From: Tyto alba
Taxonomy: Eukaryota > Chordata > Aves > Strigiformes > Tytonidae
Assembly: GCF_018691265.1 (NCBI RefSeq)
Contig: NW_024881279.1
Location: forward strand, 6,601,243 to 6,665,242
Reading direction: 5' to 3'
DNA: 64,000 nucleotides
A program made the position numbers and the translations under genes. Each line of letters starts with the position of its first letter. Within the stretch, counting starts at the first letter, position 1. The notes below the pieces were generated by a model. The model was not told the origin of the DNA. It made no database searches and was given only the letters and a program-made list of their open reading frames with translations. Of the stretch, positions 1 through 17,060 are shown piece by piece.

Positions 1-624
1 GATACTGCTATAGTACTGCTGAAGATAGAACAAGATGTAGTAACTAAGCAGGAGGAAGTGCACAACATAGTAGTTAAGGCAGGTCCAAAGTCCCGCCTGT
101 TCTTGGAGGTTGTAGATACCTGGTTTAAATTTTGTAAATCGTTCTTAGGACTAAAATTTTTGTACCCATTTGTCCAAGTCCTGAAAGAGCTCAAGTATTT
201 CGTTTTTGATGCCTTACTCTATCCTGAATGCTTTCAAAGCAGTAGGAATGATGCTAGCTTCTCTCTAAAAATGGAGTTGGCAGTACTTGATAATCAATAC
301 TGCTTGGTTGCAAATAACAGAATACTGTTAAAAGAACATAAGTTACCGGTGAGGAGTGTTTCAGGCAATTTTTACTGTTTCTGTAGCCTGTAATAAAACT
401 CCAAGGTGCATTGTGTCATTCCTTAAAAAAGGGGAGAAACCCACCCTTGTGCACTCCTGTAGTATCACTAGCTTTTGACAAGATGTAAAAGTGTTTAACT
501 TGGAACAGTTGGTCCTGTTTCTGACAATGCTGCTGAGGTGTATACCACTCTAAGCATCTTGCTGCATGTGCTTTTCTGTAGTATTTCCTGAATCTTAATA
601 GCTCTTATCTCTCTGAAATTTCAG
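1..624 (+). other. HNRNPAB: HNRNPAB intron upstream of the RRM1 exon
   Basis: This AT-rich sequence ends in a pyrimidine-containing acceptor with AG at 623-624. A 111-codon open frame at 58-393 lacks recognisable domains and splice sites and is treated as chance. I see nothing else in this stretch. Confidence 0.8.
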
Positions 625-793
625 GAAGATGTTCGTTGGTGGCCTCAGCTGGGATACAAGCAAAAAAGACTTGAAAGATTACTTCACCAAATTTGGTGAG
701 GTAACTGACTGTACGATAAAGATGGACCCTAACACAGGAAGATCCAGAGGCTTTGGATTTATTCTCTTCAAAGAACCTGGGAGTGTTGAAAAG
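625..793 (+). CDS. HNRNPAB: HNRNPAB exon: first part of RRM1
   Basis: This exon encodes [20 protein letters not shown] and continues through RNP1 RGFGFILF to SVEK. The acceptor is TTTCAG and the donor is GTGAAT at 794. The exon enters with one base of a split glycine codon. Confidence 0.95.
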
Positions 794-3700
794 GTGAATT
801 GAAGATTCATATTTCAGATTCTTAACTTCCAGGGGAAACTTTGCAGATTGAGTTAATCATATTAAACTATCTTTCAGGTTCTGGAACAGAAAGAACACAG
901 GCTAGATGGACGACTAATTGACCCCAAGAAGGCCATGGCAATGAAAAAGGATCCAGTGAAGAAAATATTTGTTGGTGGACTAAACCCAGAAGCCACAGAA
1001 GAGAAAATCAGGGAATACTTTGGAGAGTTTGGAGAGGTATGTAATGTTATCTTAGTAAACACTGAAACACATAGTCTCCAGTTGCTCTTTAGTTTACTAG
1101 CAATTTGCAAGTTGCAAATTAAATTGAGTTCAGATGTGTCCAGCCTTCTCTAACTGATCCAGAGGTTTCCCATCTCAAGAGCAAGGAATGCACATACTGC
1201 ACTAGATGCTTCAATTGCTAGTTAGATATCCTTATCTTTAACTCAAAACGTCTTGTCTTATGTTAAAATTGTTTTTAAGAGTTGTAAAACTGAAACCTCT
1301 GGTCTGAGATCCAATGTTAGTATAGGAAAAATACTGCAACTTTGGTGTTGCATAATACACATAGTTTTACTGTCCCAGATGTTATGCACTTAACTGATCG
1401 CCTAAAATACAAGTCTGAAAATAGTATTTCATGTTTAGATTGAAGCAATTGAACTTCCAATGGATCCGAAGACCAACAAAAGGAGGGGGTTTGTGTTCAT
1501 CACTTTCAAGGAAGAGGATCCAGTGAAGAAGGTTTTGGAGAAGAAATTCCATAACGTCAGTGGAAGCAAGGTAGAAACTCTGACTTGTAATTTTTTTATC
1601 CAAGTTACTTAGCATAATCCCCCTACATCTGTAATCTGAAAAGGATTTTGTAGACCTCTGATCTCAAGGTACTACAATTTCAATAAGGACAGCTTGCAGT
1701 TTACTACAGGGGTCTTTTGCCATAAGTTCAGGCACAGAGGCTACTAAGCTTCTTTGCCAATATTTGCAGTTTTAGTAGTTGCTATGTTCTAGGGGCCTTT
1801 GTATGTAAAGTATCAAATTGCATTCATAAAATACATGTGGGAAAAGTGGCTTATTTATGTATTGGTCTAGAAATATAAGCCCTTTCATCAGATACATAAC
1901 TATTTTCAGCATACAGCACTTGCATAAATTCAAGGCTTACAGACACTAACTTTGTAAGCAGCTGGCTGAAACTGGCTCGCTCTGACATGGGGGCAGCTTC
2001 TGATGTCTTCTCTGAGGCCTGCCCTGCAGCCCCTCCTGCTACCAGAACCTTGTCATGTAAACCCAAGACCAGGATCCAGAGAGTAAATGTATGCTTATGG
2101 CAACTTGTACCTGGTCAGCTGAACTACTATGAAAGTGGTGTGAGATGCTCTGAACACCTGACTGCTCATCTGTGGGAATGGCTAATAAAGGCTCATATGT
2201 CAAGTTGATGAGAAAAGAGGACTTGGAGGCAAATGGTGTGTGCTGGCTGGAGGTGTCCCTCTTTCCTTGCTCCATGTTCAGTGCTGACCGTACACTAACT
2301 TCAAAGCCCTGTTAGATCTGGTCATACTATCTGACACAGTGACTTGGATTGCATTGAGTCAGACTGGTCTTGACACACCACAGAATAAACTTTGGCAAAC
2401 CTAATGCACTGGTAGCTGTCAAGACACTAGTTAGCAACAAAGTTTGTTTTCAGAAGAGATGAATGCTTACATGCCAAGGGAGCTGAGAAATCATATCTGT
2501 ATCTCATAACTATGGCTTTTTTTTTCATCATAGTAATAATAAAAAGAGCAAGGTTACCTTAAGGCTCCTGTGGTGAAGAATTCCAAGCCAGGCTTGCTCA
2601 GGTGCTGCTATCACAGGAAGTTGTTCCATTCCACAGCAGCAGTAGCTTTCATCTTGGACTGTGCAAATTCAGGAACTAGGAAGCTGGCTGGCAGCTTGAA
2701 CTGCAGCTTGGAAACCTGTCTTGGAAATGCCAATTCTGGTAGCTCTTAACTGTTCTTAATATTTGATAAGTGATGATTTCAAGTGTTTTTAGGTGCACTG
2801 TACAGTCCCAACACAGATGCTCAGTGTATAGGGTATATGAAGGCTGCCAGGAAAACTTGTTCCGGTGCATTTCTCAGACCCGTGGACCACGTCACCCAAG
2901 CTGCACGGAATGAACAGCAACAGCCTCATCTTGGGAGGTTGTGCCAGGATAGAGCGCAGCATTGGGGCTCCTACAGGAGCAGTGGCTGTGCTGAGGTGGC
3001 CTCAGCACCTCTTCCATGGGCGAGTTGCTAGAGAATAGGCAGTATTAAAATACTCTGAGAGCAGTGGCCTACTTTGAATGGCCAATAATGACTAACCTTT
3101 GTCTTCCATGGGGAAGTTGGTAGGGAATAAATGGTCTAAAACACTCAGCAGTGGCCTGCTTTGAATGTCTTGACAGCTACTTATGTTTGTCCAGATGGCG
3201 CAGTAAGTCAAATGCGTCTGGATATGCATTAGTCCTGCTTACATGATGGGGAGCACAGCATGTATACCTCCTTTGCCTCCAGAGTAACCTCTGGCTTTCC
3301 TAGGTGGTTAGCTTGGGTGCTGCTGCTATGAGACAGTATACACACTCTTCCTTGTTCTTTATTTCCAGTGCGAGATTAAGGTAGCACAGCCAAAAGAAGT
3401 ATACCAGCAGCAACAGTTCAGTAGTGGTGGAGGAAGAGGTAGCTATGGAGGAAGAGGCAGAGGTGGAAGAGGCGGCGGTAAGTACTACACGCACTACTTT
3501 AGTATGGACACATTCTAAATAAGTTGTGTGTACTAAAATGGGATTTTGTGGATGGTTTTCCCTTCTATAGCTCAAAGTCAAAATTGGAATCAAGGTTATG
3601 GCAATTACTGGAACCAGGGTTATGGGAATCAAGGATACGGCTATCAGCAAGGTTATGGTGGCTATGGAGGCTATGATTATTCAGGATATGGGTATTATGG

Positions 3701-3872
3701 ATATGGACCAGGCTATGATTACAGTAAGTAAAGAGAACTGTATTGGGTATAAGCAAGCGTAACTAATTAGCAGTTTAATGCATTTGTTCTCTTGTTCATA
3801 GGTCAAGGCAGTGCAAATTATGGGAAGACACCAAGACGTGGTGGTCATCAGAATAACTACAAGCCATATTGA
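625..3872 (+). CDS. HNRNPAB: HNRNPAB, heterogeneous nuclear ribonucleoprotein A/B (CBF-A), 3' part, six exons
   Basis: The gene encodes an RNA- and ssDNA-binding protein of the hnRNP A/B-D family, nuclear and shuttling, acting in mRNA processing and transport. The spliced exons 625-793, 878-1036, 1439-1570, 3369-3477, 3571-3723 and 3802-3872 give one open frame of about 263 residues. RRM1 has RNP2 MFVGGL and RNP1 [11 protein letters not shown]2 has RNP2 IFVGGL and RNP1 RGFVFITF. An RG/GGR segment, a YG-rich segment and the tail [10 protein letters not shown] follow. Order and spacing match human hnRNP A/B closely from memory, and hnRNP D (AUF1) less well. The first base of the first exon completes a split codon, so the N-terminal exon lies upstream of the window. 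All junctions are GT-AG. The gene converges on PHYKPL. Confidence 0.95.
878..1036 (+). CDS. HNRNPAB: HNRNPAB exon: end of RRM1, linker, start of RRM2
   Basis: It encodes [19 protein letters not shown], then [20 protein letters not shown] and ends with YFGEFGE. It has 53 whole codons and a donor GTATGT at 1037. The preceding intron is only 84 bp. Confidence 0.95.
1439..1570 (+). CDS. HNRNPAB: HNRNPAB exon: rest of RRM2
   Basis: It encodes [20 protein letters not shown] and continues to [10 protein letters not shown], including RNP1 RGFVFITF. It has 44 whole codons. The donor GTAGAA at 1571 is slightly weak. Confidence 0.95.
1571..3368 (+). other. HNRNPAB: HNRNPAB intron (1.8 kb)
   Basis: This is the largest intron of the gene in the window. 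It carries a diverged direct duplication at 3011-3167, listed separately. Open frames on both strands here show no known motifs. Confidence 0.8.
3011..3167. repeat. Diverged tandem duplication with 92-bp offset
   Basis: The block at 3011-3080 (starting CTTCCATGGG, then GAGTTGCTAGAGAATA and GCAGTGGCCTACTTTGAATG) recurs at 3103-3167 with substitutions and small indels. It looks like an old local duplication within the HNRNPAB intron. Confidence 0.7.
3369..3477 (+). CDS. HNRNPAB: HNRNPAB exon: end of RRM2 and RG-rich box
   Basis: It encodes [20 protein letters not shown], then a glycine/arginine-rich run ([16 protein letters not shown]). In this family such RG boxes are arginine-methylated and bind RNA. 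It leaves phase 1 into the YG exon, with donor GTAAGT at 3478. Confidence 0.94.
3571..3723 (+). CDS. HNRNPAB: HNRNPAB YG-rich exon, probably alternatively spliced
   Basis: This 153-nt exon (51 codons) encodes repeats such as [15 protein letters not shown] and [16 protein letters not shown], a low-complexity prion-like tract. It is flanked by phase-1 junctions on both sides, so skipping preserves the reading frame. In mammals the equivalent exon distinguishes the long and short hnRNP A/B isoforms. Confidence 0.93.
3802..3872 (+). CDS. HNRNPAB: HNRNPAB last coding exon
   Basis: It encodes [20 protein letters not shown] then KPY and a TGA stop at 3870-3872. This C-terminus, with its nuclear-transport-like [12 protein letters not shown], is the family's hallmark. 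Confidence 0.95.
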
Positions 3873-3984
3873 TCAAACTTATTCAGGTATGCAGTGGCAT
3901 GGTCTCTTTTGGAAAATGACTGCATAGGTTTTGTATACAATGCTGTAGATGGATATTTCAGTTCTGTACCAAATTTAACTTTAC

Positions 3985-3990
3985 AATAAA
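3985..3990 (+). terminator. HNRNPAB: Polyadenylation signal AATAAA, proximal, HNRNPAB
   Basis: A canonical hexamer about 110 nt after the stop codon. It could give a short-UTR transcript, and would be removed if the proposed UTR intron is spliced. Confidence 0.45.
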
Positions 3991-4445
3991 TTTCTATGGC
4001 CTGTTAAATGTGCATCTTACTTGGAAGAGCTCCCTGGAAATGTTTTACATGTTTAATACTTACAGATAACTAGTTGTTTAGACAGTGTGGTGTGTAAATT
4101 TCAGCCTTGCTGAAGATATTAATTAATGATTTTATTAATAGGTTAAACTGAAACTGATTTTGAGGGTCTGCTTAAAGCTGCAGCTCTGCATCTAGGGACT
4201 GCCTCTTGGAGTTAACTATGGACTCTGCATTACTCCAGTTGTACAGAATGAGATGCATCTTAGGGAACCAGTGTCACTTTCCACCTTTTTATTTTGTATT
4301 GTTTTTGTGTCATACATTTCCTGTAATGGAAGTGTTAATTTTACTGTACTTTTTGGTACCTTTTTGGAATCTAATGTATTGTAAGGTATTTTACATGTGT
4401 TCTGATTCACCATGACATGGATATTGAAGCTATCCTAGCTTTTGA

Positions 4446-4451
4446 AATAAA
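4446..4451 (+). terminator. HNRNPAB: Polyadenylation signal AATAAA, distal, HNRNPAB
   Basis: A canonical hexamer followed by a GU-rich stretch (GTCTTGTGCC) about 20 nt downstream. Confidence 0.65.
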
Positions 4452-4475
4452 AAAGGCGTAATCTAGTGTCTTGTG

Positions 4476-7400
4476 CCATTCTTCAGCTTATGTATTAGTA
4501 AAATGCCAGTATACTGTTCCCAGAACTTAGTTAATGGCAGTACCTTCTTGATAGATGAAGAGGTGTGCTTAAATGTTTTTAATCTTAAAAGTAGAAGGCT
4601 GTACTGGTAGCTGTGCTCACTTGCAGTTAAGTGGCAGCTAAAAACGGCAGTCACTTCTGCCTGGAGGTTGTGGAAGAGAACTCAGGTGGAAAGTCCCAGC
4701 TGTTGTGGCGGCTGCGCTGGTGGCTCGTGTTCTAGATAAGCACAGGGGCTCAGCATAACTGTGTTAGTGTCTGTTGGAGGGCTCTGCTAGGATGGAGCCG
4801 GAGGCATAGGTTTCGGGTACGGCTTGAGAGGCCTAGAGAGAGTTGCAGGAAGAGGCTAAGAGGTATGTAGGAAGCTAGCTGCCCTTCCTTCATGTTTCAG
4901 TTTTGAGTCTGAGACTTTTCTGCAAGTTCTTAATAGTATGTATACATGCCTTGAAAGACAGGTTAGACAGACATTAAATTACCAATGCAAAGTCTGAATT
5001 TATGCAGCCTTTTTGTGTATCAGAAAAGGCTAAAAGAACTTCCACTGAGGTTGAGTGGAAAAACAAATCATCTCTTTCTCTAGAGATGAGTGACCAGCTA
5101 GAAATATGTTCCACTTTTTGGACTAGTTTACTGCTATTTTAAGGCAATAACTATCGTGTGATTTGCCTGTCTTGCTGCAGAATAGTCCCAAGCTTAGATT
5201 TATAAATGAGTAGCAAGTGCTGCTGCACATAGTAAACTTGCAATCTTTATTGCAGTAATCAATTCTATTTTTACTTTCCTTCTAAAGCTAAAATCTGGCA
5301 CTTTTTTTCTGTAATAAATTCTCTTTGAACAAATGGGAACCAGAAGTGGAATCAAACCAAGTAACTAAGACCTAAACAGATGTTACTAGTGACCTTTTCA
5401 TTTTTTTAACAAGGAATGCAGCTATTCCTGCAGGGACTGTAATATGCTGCTCCCTGCTGGCAGTCCTTGAAAACAAAAACTTGCTGTAAAGTTAGAAGTC
5501 TTAAGATTTCTTTCTAGGGTTAAGTGGAAATCTAGAGTATAAAAAAGATGAATCAGATTTTAAATCTGATGGTTGACATGACAACTTTACAGCTGGAGAA
5601 AGTAACCTAATGCCCAACTTAATTGCAAATAAAAAAATTGCAGACCACTGAAACAAATGAGCACAGTATTTTAAAGTACTGCTGTCTCAAGATTTAAAAT
5701 TGAAATGCTTTACTCTATTGCATACTTTTACTTGTTTTGTTATGAAATACGCAGTAGTGGAATATTTTCCTAGCAAACAGTTTGCCCTCCAACAGGGAAT
5801 TTGCATAGTATCAGGCTCATAATGCTGCAGTACTTCTAGCAAGTATATTAGTAATAGTTTGTTAGCTGGCTGTTCCTTTGGGGTTTTTTTGGAAGTAGGT
5901 ACTTGGGTAATGCTTCCTTGACAGGTGATGTGGCCTTAAGCAGAAATTTAGGATACTGGTAATTAAATGCAGAGCTGACTTTCCTTTTCTTCTTTGCGTG
6001 AAAAGTTTGTGATACAAGGAACTTGTACTTGCCTGGTGAAAGCAAGGGCTTGTACACAAGGTTGTTGCTTATGGCTGTAATGGACTCTTACTAATTTACT
6101 AATCCTACTTGGGTATTTCTTGAGGACAGAATATTTCTTAAGAACTGGTTTGGAGCCATAGCCCTTAGCTGTCTGTTCCTCATGCATTTGATGTTAAGAG
6201 TTTAGTACTGGAGTTTTTGACTTAATCTTTGTTAGAGAGAGTGCTACTAGGGACCTTGTTATGAAACTGGCTACTGAAAGTGGTCATAGGAGCCTGGGAT
6301 GGACTGGGTGTACTGGCAGCTAGAATGGCATTTGCATTGGTAGCAGTAGATTTAAAAAAAATGAGAACCCATTGGCTCATCTTAATTTGTAAAAGTCAAG
6401 CTGAAAGAGCATGAATCTAGAAAATGTAGTTTATAGTAGCTATTAGGAGCACATTCCTTTATAATCAGTTTTACATATGCTGTTTTAAATAAAAGCTAAT
6501 TCCACACTTCTGCCAGAGTTGAAATAAGCTCTTGTAAAATTTATTTCTCCTAAAGCTTGTACTAATAACAAGATAACTGAAAATAAGAAAATCAAGGGTA
6601 ACTTATCTCATCTAAGACATGCTAGGATGAAGATTAAATGTGCATTATTATAGTAGAATGATGTTTCTTAGTAGTAGATCTTGAACACTGTTTGAAACCT
6701 ATGGAAAGAAAATAATGTTACTTTTTTTGTAAAAGCATCATTAAGAGGAATCTATTTCATTGCCTCACTTTCACTTACATTATATGTAAGTGTCATGCTA
6801 GTACTGTACTTAGTGAGAGGCTTTTTGCATTCATGGTTTCCTGTAGAAAATAAAGGCATTTTTCTTGCTTAGTTCAGAATGCAGACAAGCACGTTACATC
6901 ATTAGGCCTCTAGGTTACGCTGGCACTGTTGAGTGATCTTTCTGTTCTCAAGAATAAGTAGTACAAACAGCTGTATGTCTTTCCATTAACTTGCTAAATA
7001 AAATACTAACACATTTTTATTGTGCCTGCTATGCTAATATTGCACTGAACTAAAAGCATGCTTCTTAGCTCAGGGCCATAGCACTGTGAATCTAGTATGG
7101 TGGTTGAGGCCACTAATGATTATTACATTGATTACCTTAGGTACATTCCTGTCCATGTACCAAGAGTTTTACTGGGCACTTGGTTGTCTTTCAGTCAGAG
7201 TAGGTTGAAGAAGTACTAAGTGTACCAAAGGGTGCTGTTGAGGTGTTAGCTGTAAGGGTACATTGTGCTCATAAGCATGTGGCAAAATGAGTTGCAGCTA
7301 GATGTTTTCTTTAAGAAAGCCATAGAGGGACCTCAACAGATACGAAGATTTACATGGTTTGGAAGACTCAACAGGACTCAGTCTTACTGAGTGATGCCCA

Positions 7401-8449
7401 CAGACTTCTGAGTATAAGGGTAAATGGATGTTTAAGCATGAAATAACAGCCACGAACCTGAATGATCCTACAAAGTAGTCAAAAATGCTCAAGAGAACAG
7501 AAGGCAATACTATTTAGAAGTCAGATATTAAGTAAAACAGGAGCTGTAGTAGTAAAAGTACTGTTTATAGCCCCTCAAAGCTGTTGGTGTAAGTGGAGGT
7601 TCCCAGGTTGTGGCATGCAGAATGTACAGTGCTCCTACCCTTGAGGGCAGTTAAGAGGCAACTTGCCAGGAAGTAGTTATGCAGCTGGAACAGCTCCTGT
7701 CTAGAGACTTAAGGCACTGAGCAGCTAGCATAAACTATGTTTTTATCTTGATATGCATGTCATTTGCATGCCAAGGGTTAAATCCAGTCACTCTTAAAGC
7801 TTCCCAGATAAGCATAGCATGCTCTAGTGGTAGGCATTTCCAGGACATGTTAGACCTAGCTTGCAAACAAATGGAATACATACAGTGTTACTACTACAAG
7901 TGTCAGACTCTGGTAGAAGGTAGCTGTGGAGGCCAGATGTACACAAGTCTGGTCCATGCTTCTAGATTGCCAGAAATTCCTGCAAACTGACTTCAAGTAA
8001 AAGCACCTCTGAGGAAGCTTGGTCCTGCTACTATCAGTGACAATGCTTGTGAAGTTATGTTTAGTAACTCTGGCTTTTAAATAATAAAGGGTGAATATAG
8101 ATAAATACCTGCTTAGGTAGAACAAGTGGGTGTTTTCTCTTGGTTCAGACATTCTTTTTCCATATCTGGAGAGAGAATAAGCAACACTTTAGCAAACTCA
8201 CAACTTAGTGCAAAAACTTGGTTAATACTGAGCATGCAGAAGTTGTATAAAAAGCTAAGTGCAAATGCATACAGATTATGGCATTCAAGAATGAAATTTG
8301 GACAGCTTTTACCAGTTGCCCTTGATCAAATAGATAAACACTTCAACCTCTGCTAGAGAAAAGCTGTTTTTAAAGGCATATGCATCTGTGCATGAAGTAG
8401 TTTTGTTAGAGAACTTTAAACCAGAATAATTTAGAAGTGAAGGCTAAAC
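4476..8449. other. Convergent intergenic region HNRNPAB-PHYKPL
   Basis: About 4 kb of AT-rich single-copy-looking DNA between two facing 3' ends. Both strands carry scattered short open frames without motifs. A 21-bp inverted repeat at 6772-6792 is listed separately. No gene or recognisable transposon was seen. Confidence 0.7.
6772..6792. repeat. Short perfect inverted repeat
   Basis: Arms CACTTACAT and ATGTAAGTG (9 bp each) flank the 3-base loop TAT. It is too short to be a microRNA precursor, and no function is claimed. Confidence 0.6.
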
Positions 8450-8455
8450 TTTAAT
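8450..8455 (-). terminator. PHYKPL: Variant polyadenylation signal ATTAAA after PHYKPL
   Basis: The minus strand reads ATTAAA about 40 nt after the proposed stop. No canonical AATAAA follows at once on this strand, so the true 3' end may lie further into the intergenic DNA. Confidence 0.35.
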
Positions 8456-8458
8456 TTA

Positions 8459-15534
<7,076 letters not shown>

Positions 15535-15800
15535 GGCCGCTCTCGCCGCCTCGGAGCGGGCCGGGCAGGGGCCGCCTCCCGCCGAGGGCGGCCCGGGCTG
15601 GGGAGGGGCCCGGCCCGCCCCCGCGGCCGGAGCTCGGTCACAGCTGTCCCAGCGCCGAAGCCGCAGCTGCGGGAAAACGCGCCTCGCCGCGACGGTTAGC
15701 AGGAGCTGCAGCAGGCGTTCACGCGTGTCTGCGCCAGCAGCGCCCGTAGCTCCGCACCTCCGTTATCGTGGCGCCCAGCTCCGAGCTCCCGGCCGCTCCT

Positions 15801-16850
15801 AGTTAACACCCAAAACACAGCTTTAAGCAAGCTGATTTCACAAGGAGGTGAACAGTAACTCACCAGTGCGTTCAGGCTCCTGCGGCTGTGGGGCTGGGCT
15901 CTTCACTTAAAGCGTCAGGAGCGGTGACTTCATGTCTGAGGTCCCATACGTAGCACAAAGGGGGGAGAGGCTGCATCTGCTGGGCTCCTGCAAAGCTGCT
16001 GGCAGCTCATATGGAAACTGTACCTCAGGGTGTTAGACCAGTGGTGGTGGCATAAGGCCCCAGATCCCATTCCGTTACCAGGCACCTCAGACGTAATAAC
16101 ATGTTTCTGAGAGCTCTTAAAGTTCATTGCAGCTATATCATAACGCTGTCTTTTGAAATACTTACATGTCGAGGAAGTTTCTTTTACAGTTGAAAATAAT
16201 TTGAGGTGGTAGCCTAGGTGTTACAACTGTATTAATTGTTCAACACACGCTTCACTATTTAAGTAAAACCACACCATTGTTGTATTCTTTTGTTTGGTTG
16301 GTGACAGATAGGTAGACCTGGCTGACTACTTACAAGCCAATCCTAGAATAGACAAATTAGGATTAAAAGAGGAAATGCAATCATCAGATTAGAATGGTCA
16401 GTCCTCCGTTCCTGTTTGATTTGAATGACTTAAAGAAAAACAGGAAGATAAAGAATCAGAAAGGATGTTCTGGGGTGGGTTGAGGCCTCTGTCACTGCAG
16501 GTGTTGTATCCCATAACCGACTTCATAAATTTATCAAGCTTCAGTCTAAAAGATGCCAGATTTTTTTTCTTCCAAGTACATGTTCACATTCTTTTGTTTT
16601 AAACTGACAACATCTGTTAAGACTCTAGAAAATGGAGAAGACCCTTTTAAACTACACACTTGGCTGACTAGGTATAGCCACGAATAATTATCTCTAGTTG
16701 CACGTATTTGTTAAACACGAGAGCAATTTAAATTTTGTGTAATATGCAGAATCCAAACCCAAATTGCTAAGCACTTAAAGTTAGATTGAATTTAGGAAGT
16801 CAAACTCATTTGTTGCATTAAAGTCAGGTTTTAAGTAACAAAAGACAGTG
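15801..16850. other. Intergenic DNA upstream of PHYKPL
   Basis: The sequence turns AT-rich within a few hundred bases of the CpG island. I see no exon or named repeat here. Confidence 0.6.
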
Positions 16851-16878
16851 GAGGAAAAGTTAATAATGGCTGTTAATC

Positions 16879-17060
16879 TTTATTTGAACTCTTGTCTGGT
16901 TAAGATACTTAGTCGCTATTTATAGTAACAACCTGAACATTTACACTTTGGGAGGTTTATTCTTGATTACAAATGCAGAGTTCATTATACATATTCACAC
17001 AACTGTAAAAGCAATCTGTACAGAGAGACCATTCTTTAAAATCTAGTCTTTGCTTTTATT
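16879..17060 (-). terminator. Cluster of three AATAAA signals on the minus strand
   Basis: AATAAA is read on the minus strand at 17060-17055, 16961-16956 and 16884-16879, within 180 bp. The surrounding sequence is UTR-like. This would fit the distal end of a minus-strand transcript, but AT-rich DNA produces such hexamers by chance. Confidence 0.4.

Larger units (their letters stand above)
3873..4475 (+). other. HNRNPAB: HNRNPAB 3' UTR, with a possible short UTR intron
   Basis: This U-rich 3' UTR has two AATAAA signals, at 3985-3990 and 4446-4451; the second fits the end of the main transcript. CAG-GTATGC at 3884-3892 and an acceptor TTTCAG ending at 4104 could define a 218-nt UTR intron, as found in the related HNRNPD and HNRNPDL genes. 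The first exon junction would lie only 14 nt after the stop, so it would not by itself trigger nonsense-mediated decay. The exact cleavage point is inferred. Confidence 0.65.

Noticed and set aside
58..393. 111-codon plus-strand frame at the left edge
   Set aside because: No domain or splice sites, and it sits in an intron of HNRNPAB.
6772..6792. Inverted repeat as a microRNA hairpin
   Set aside because: Arms of 9 bp with a 3-base loop are far too short for a microRNA precursor.
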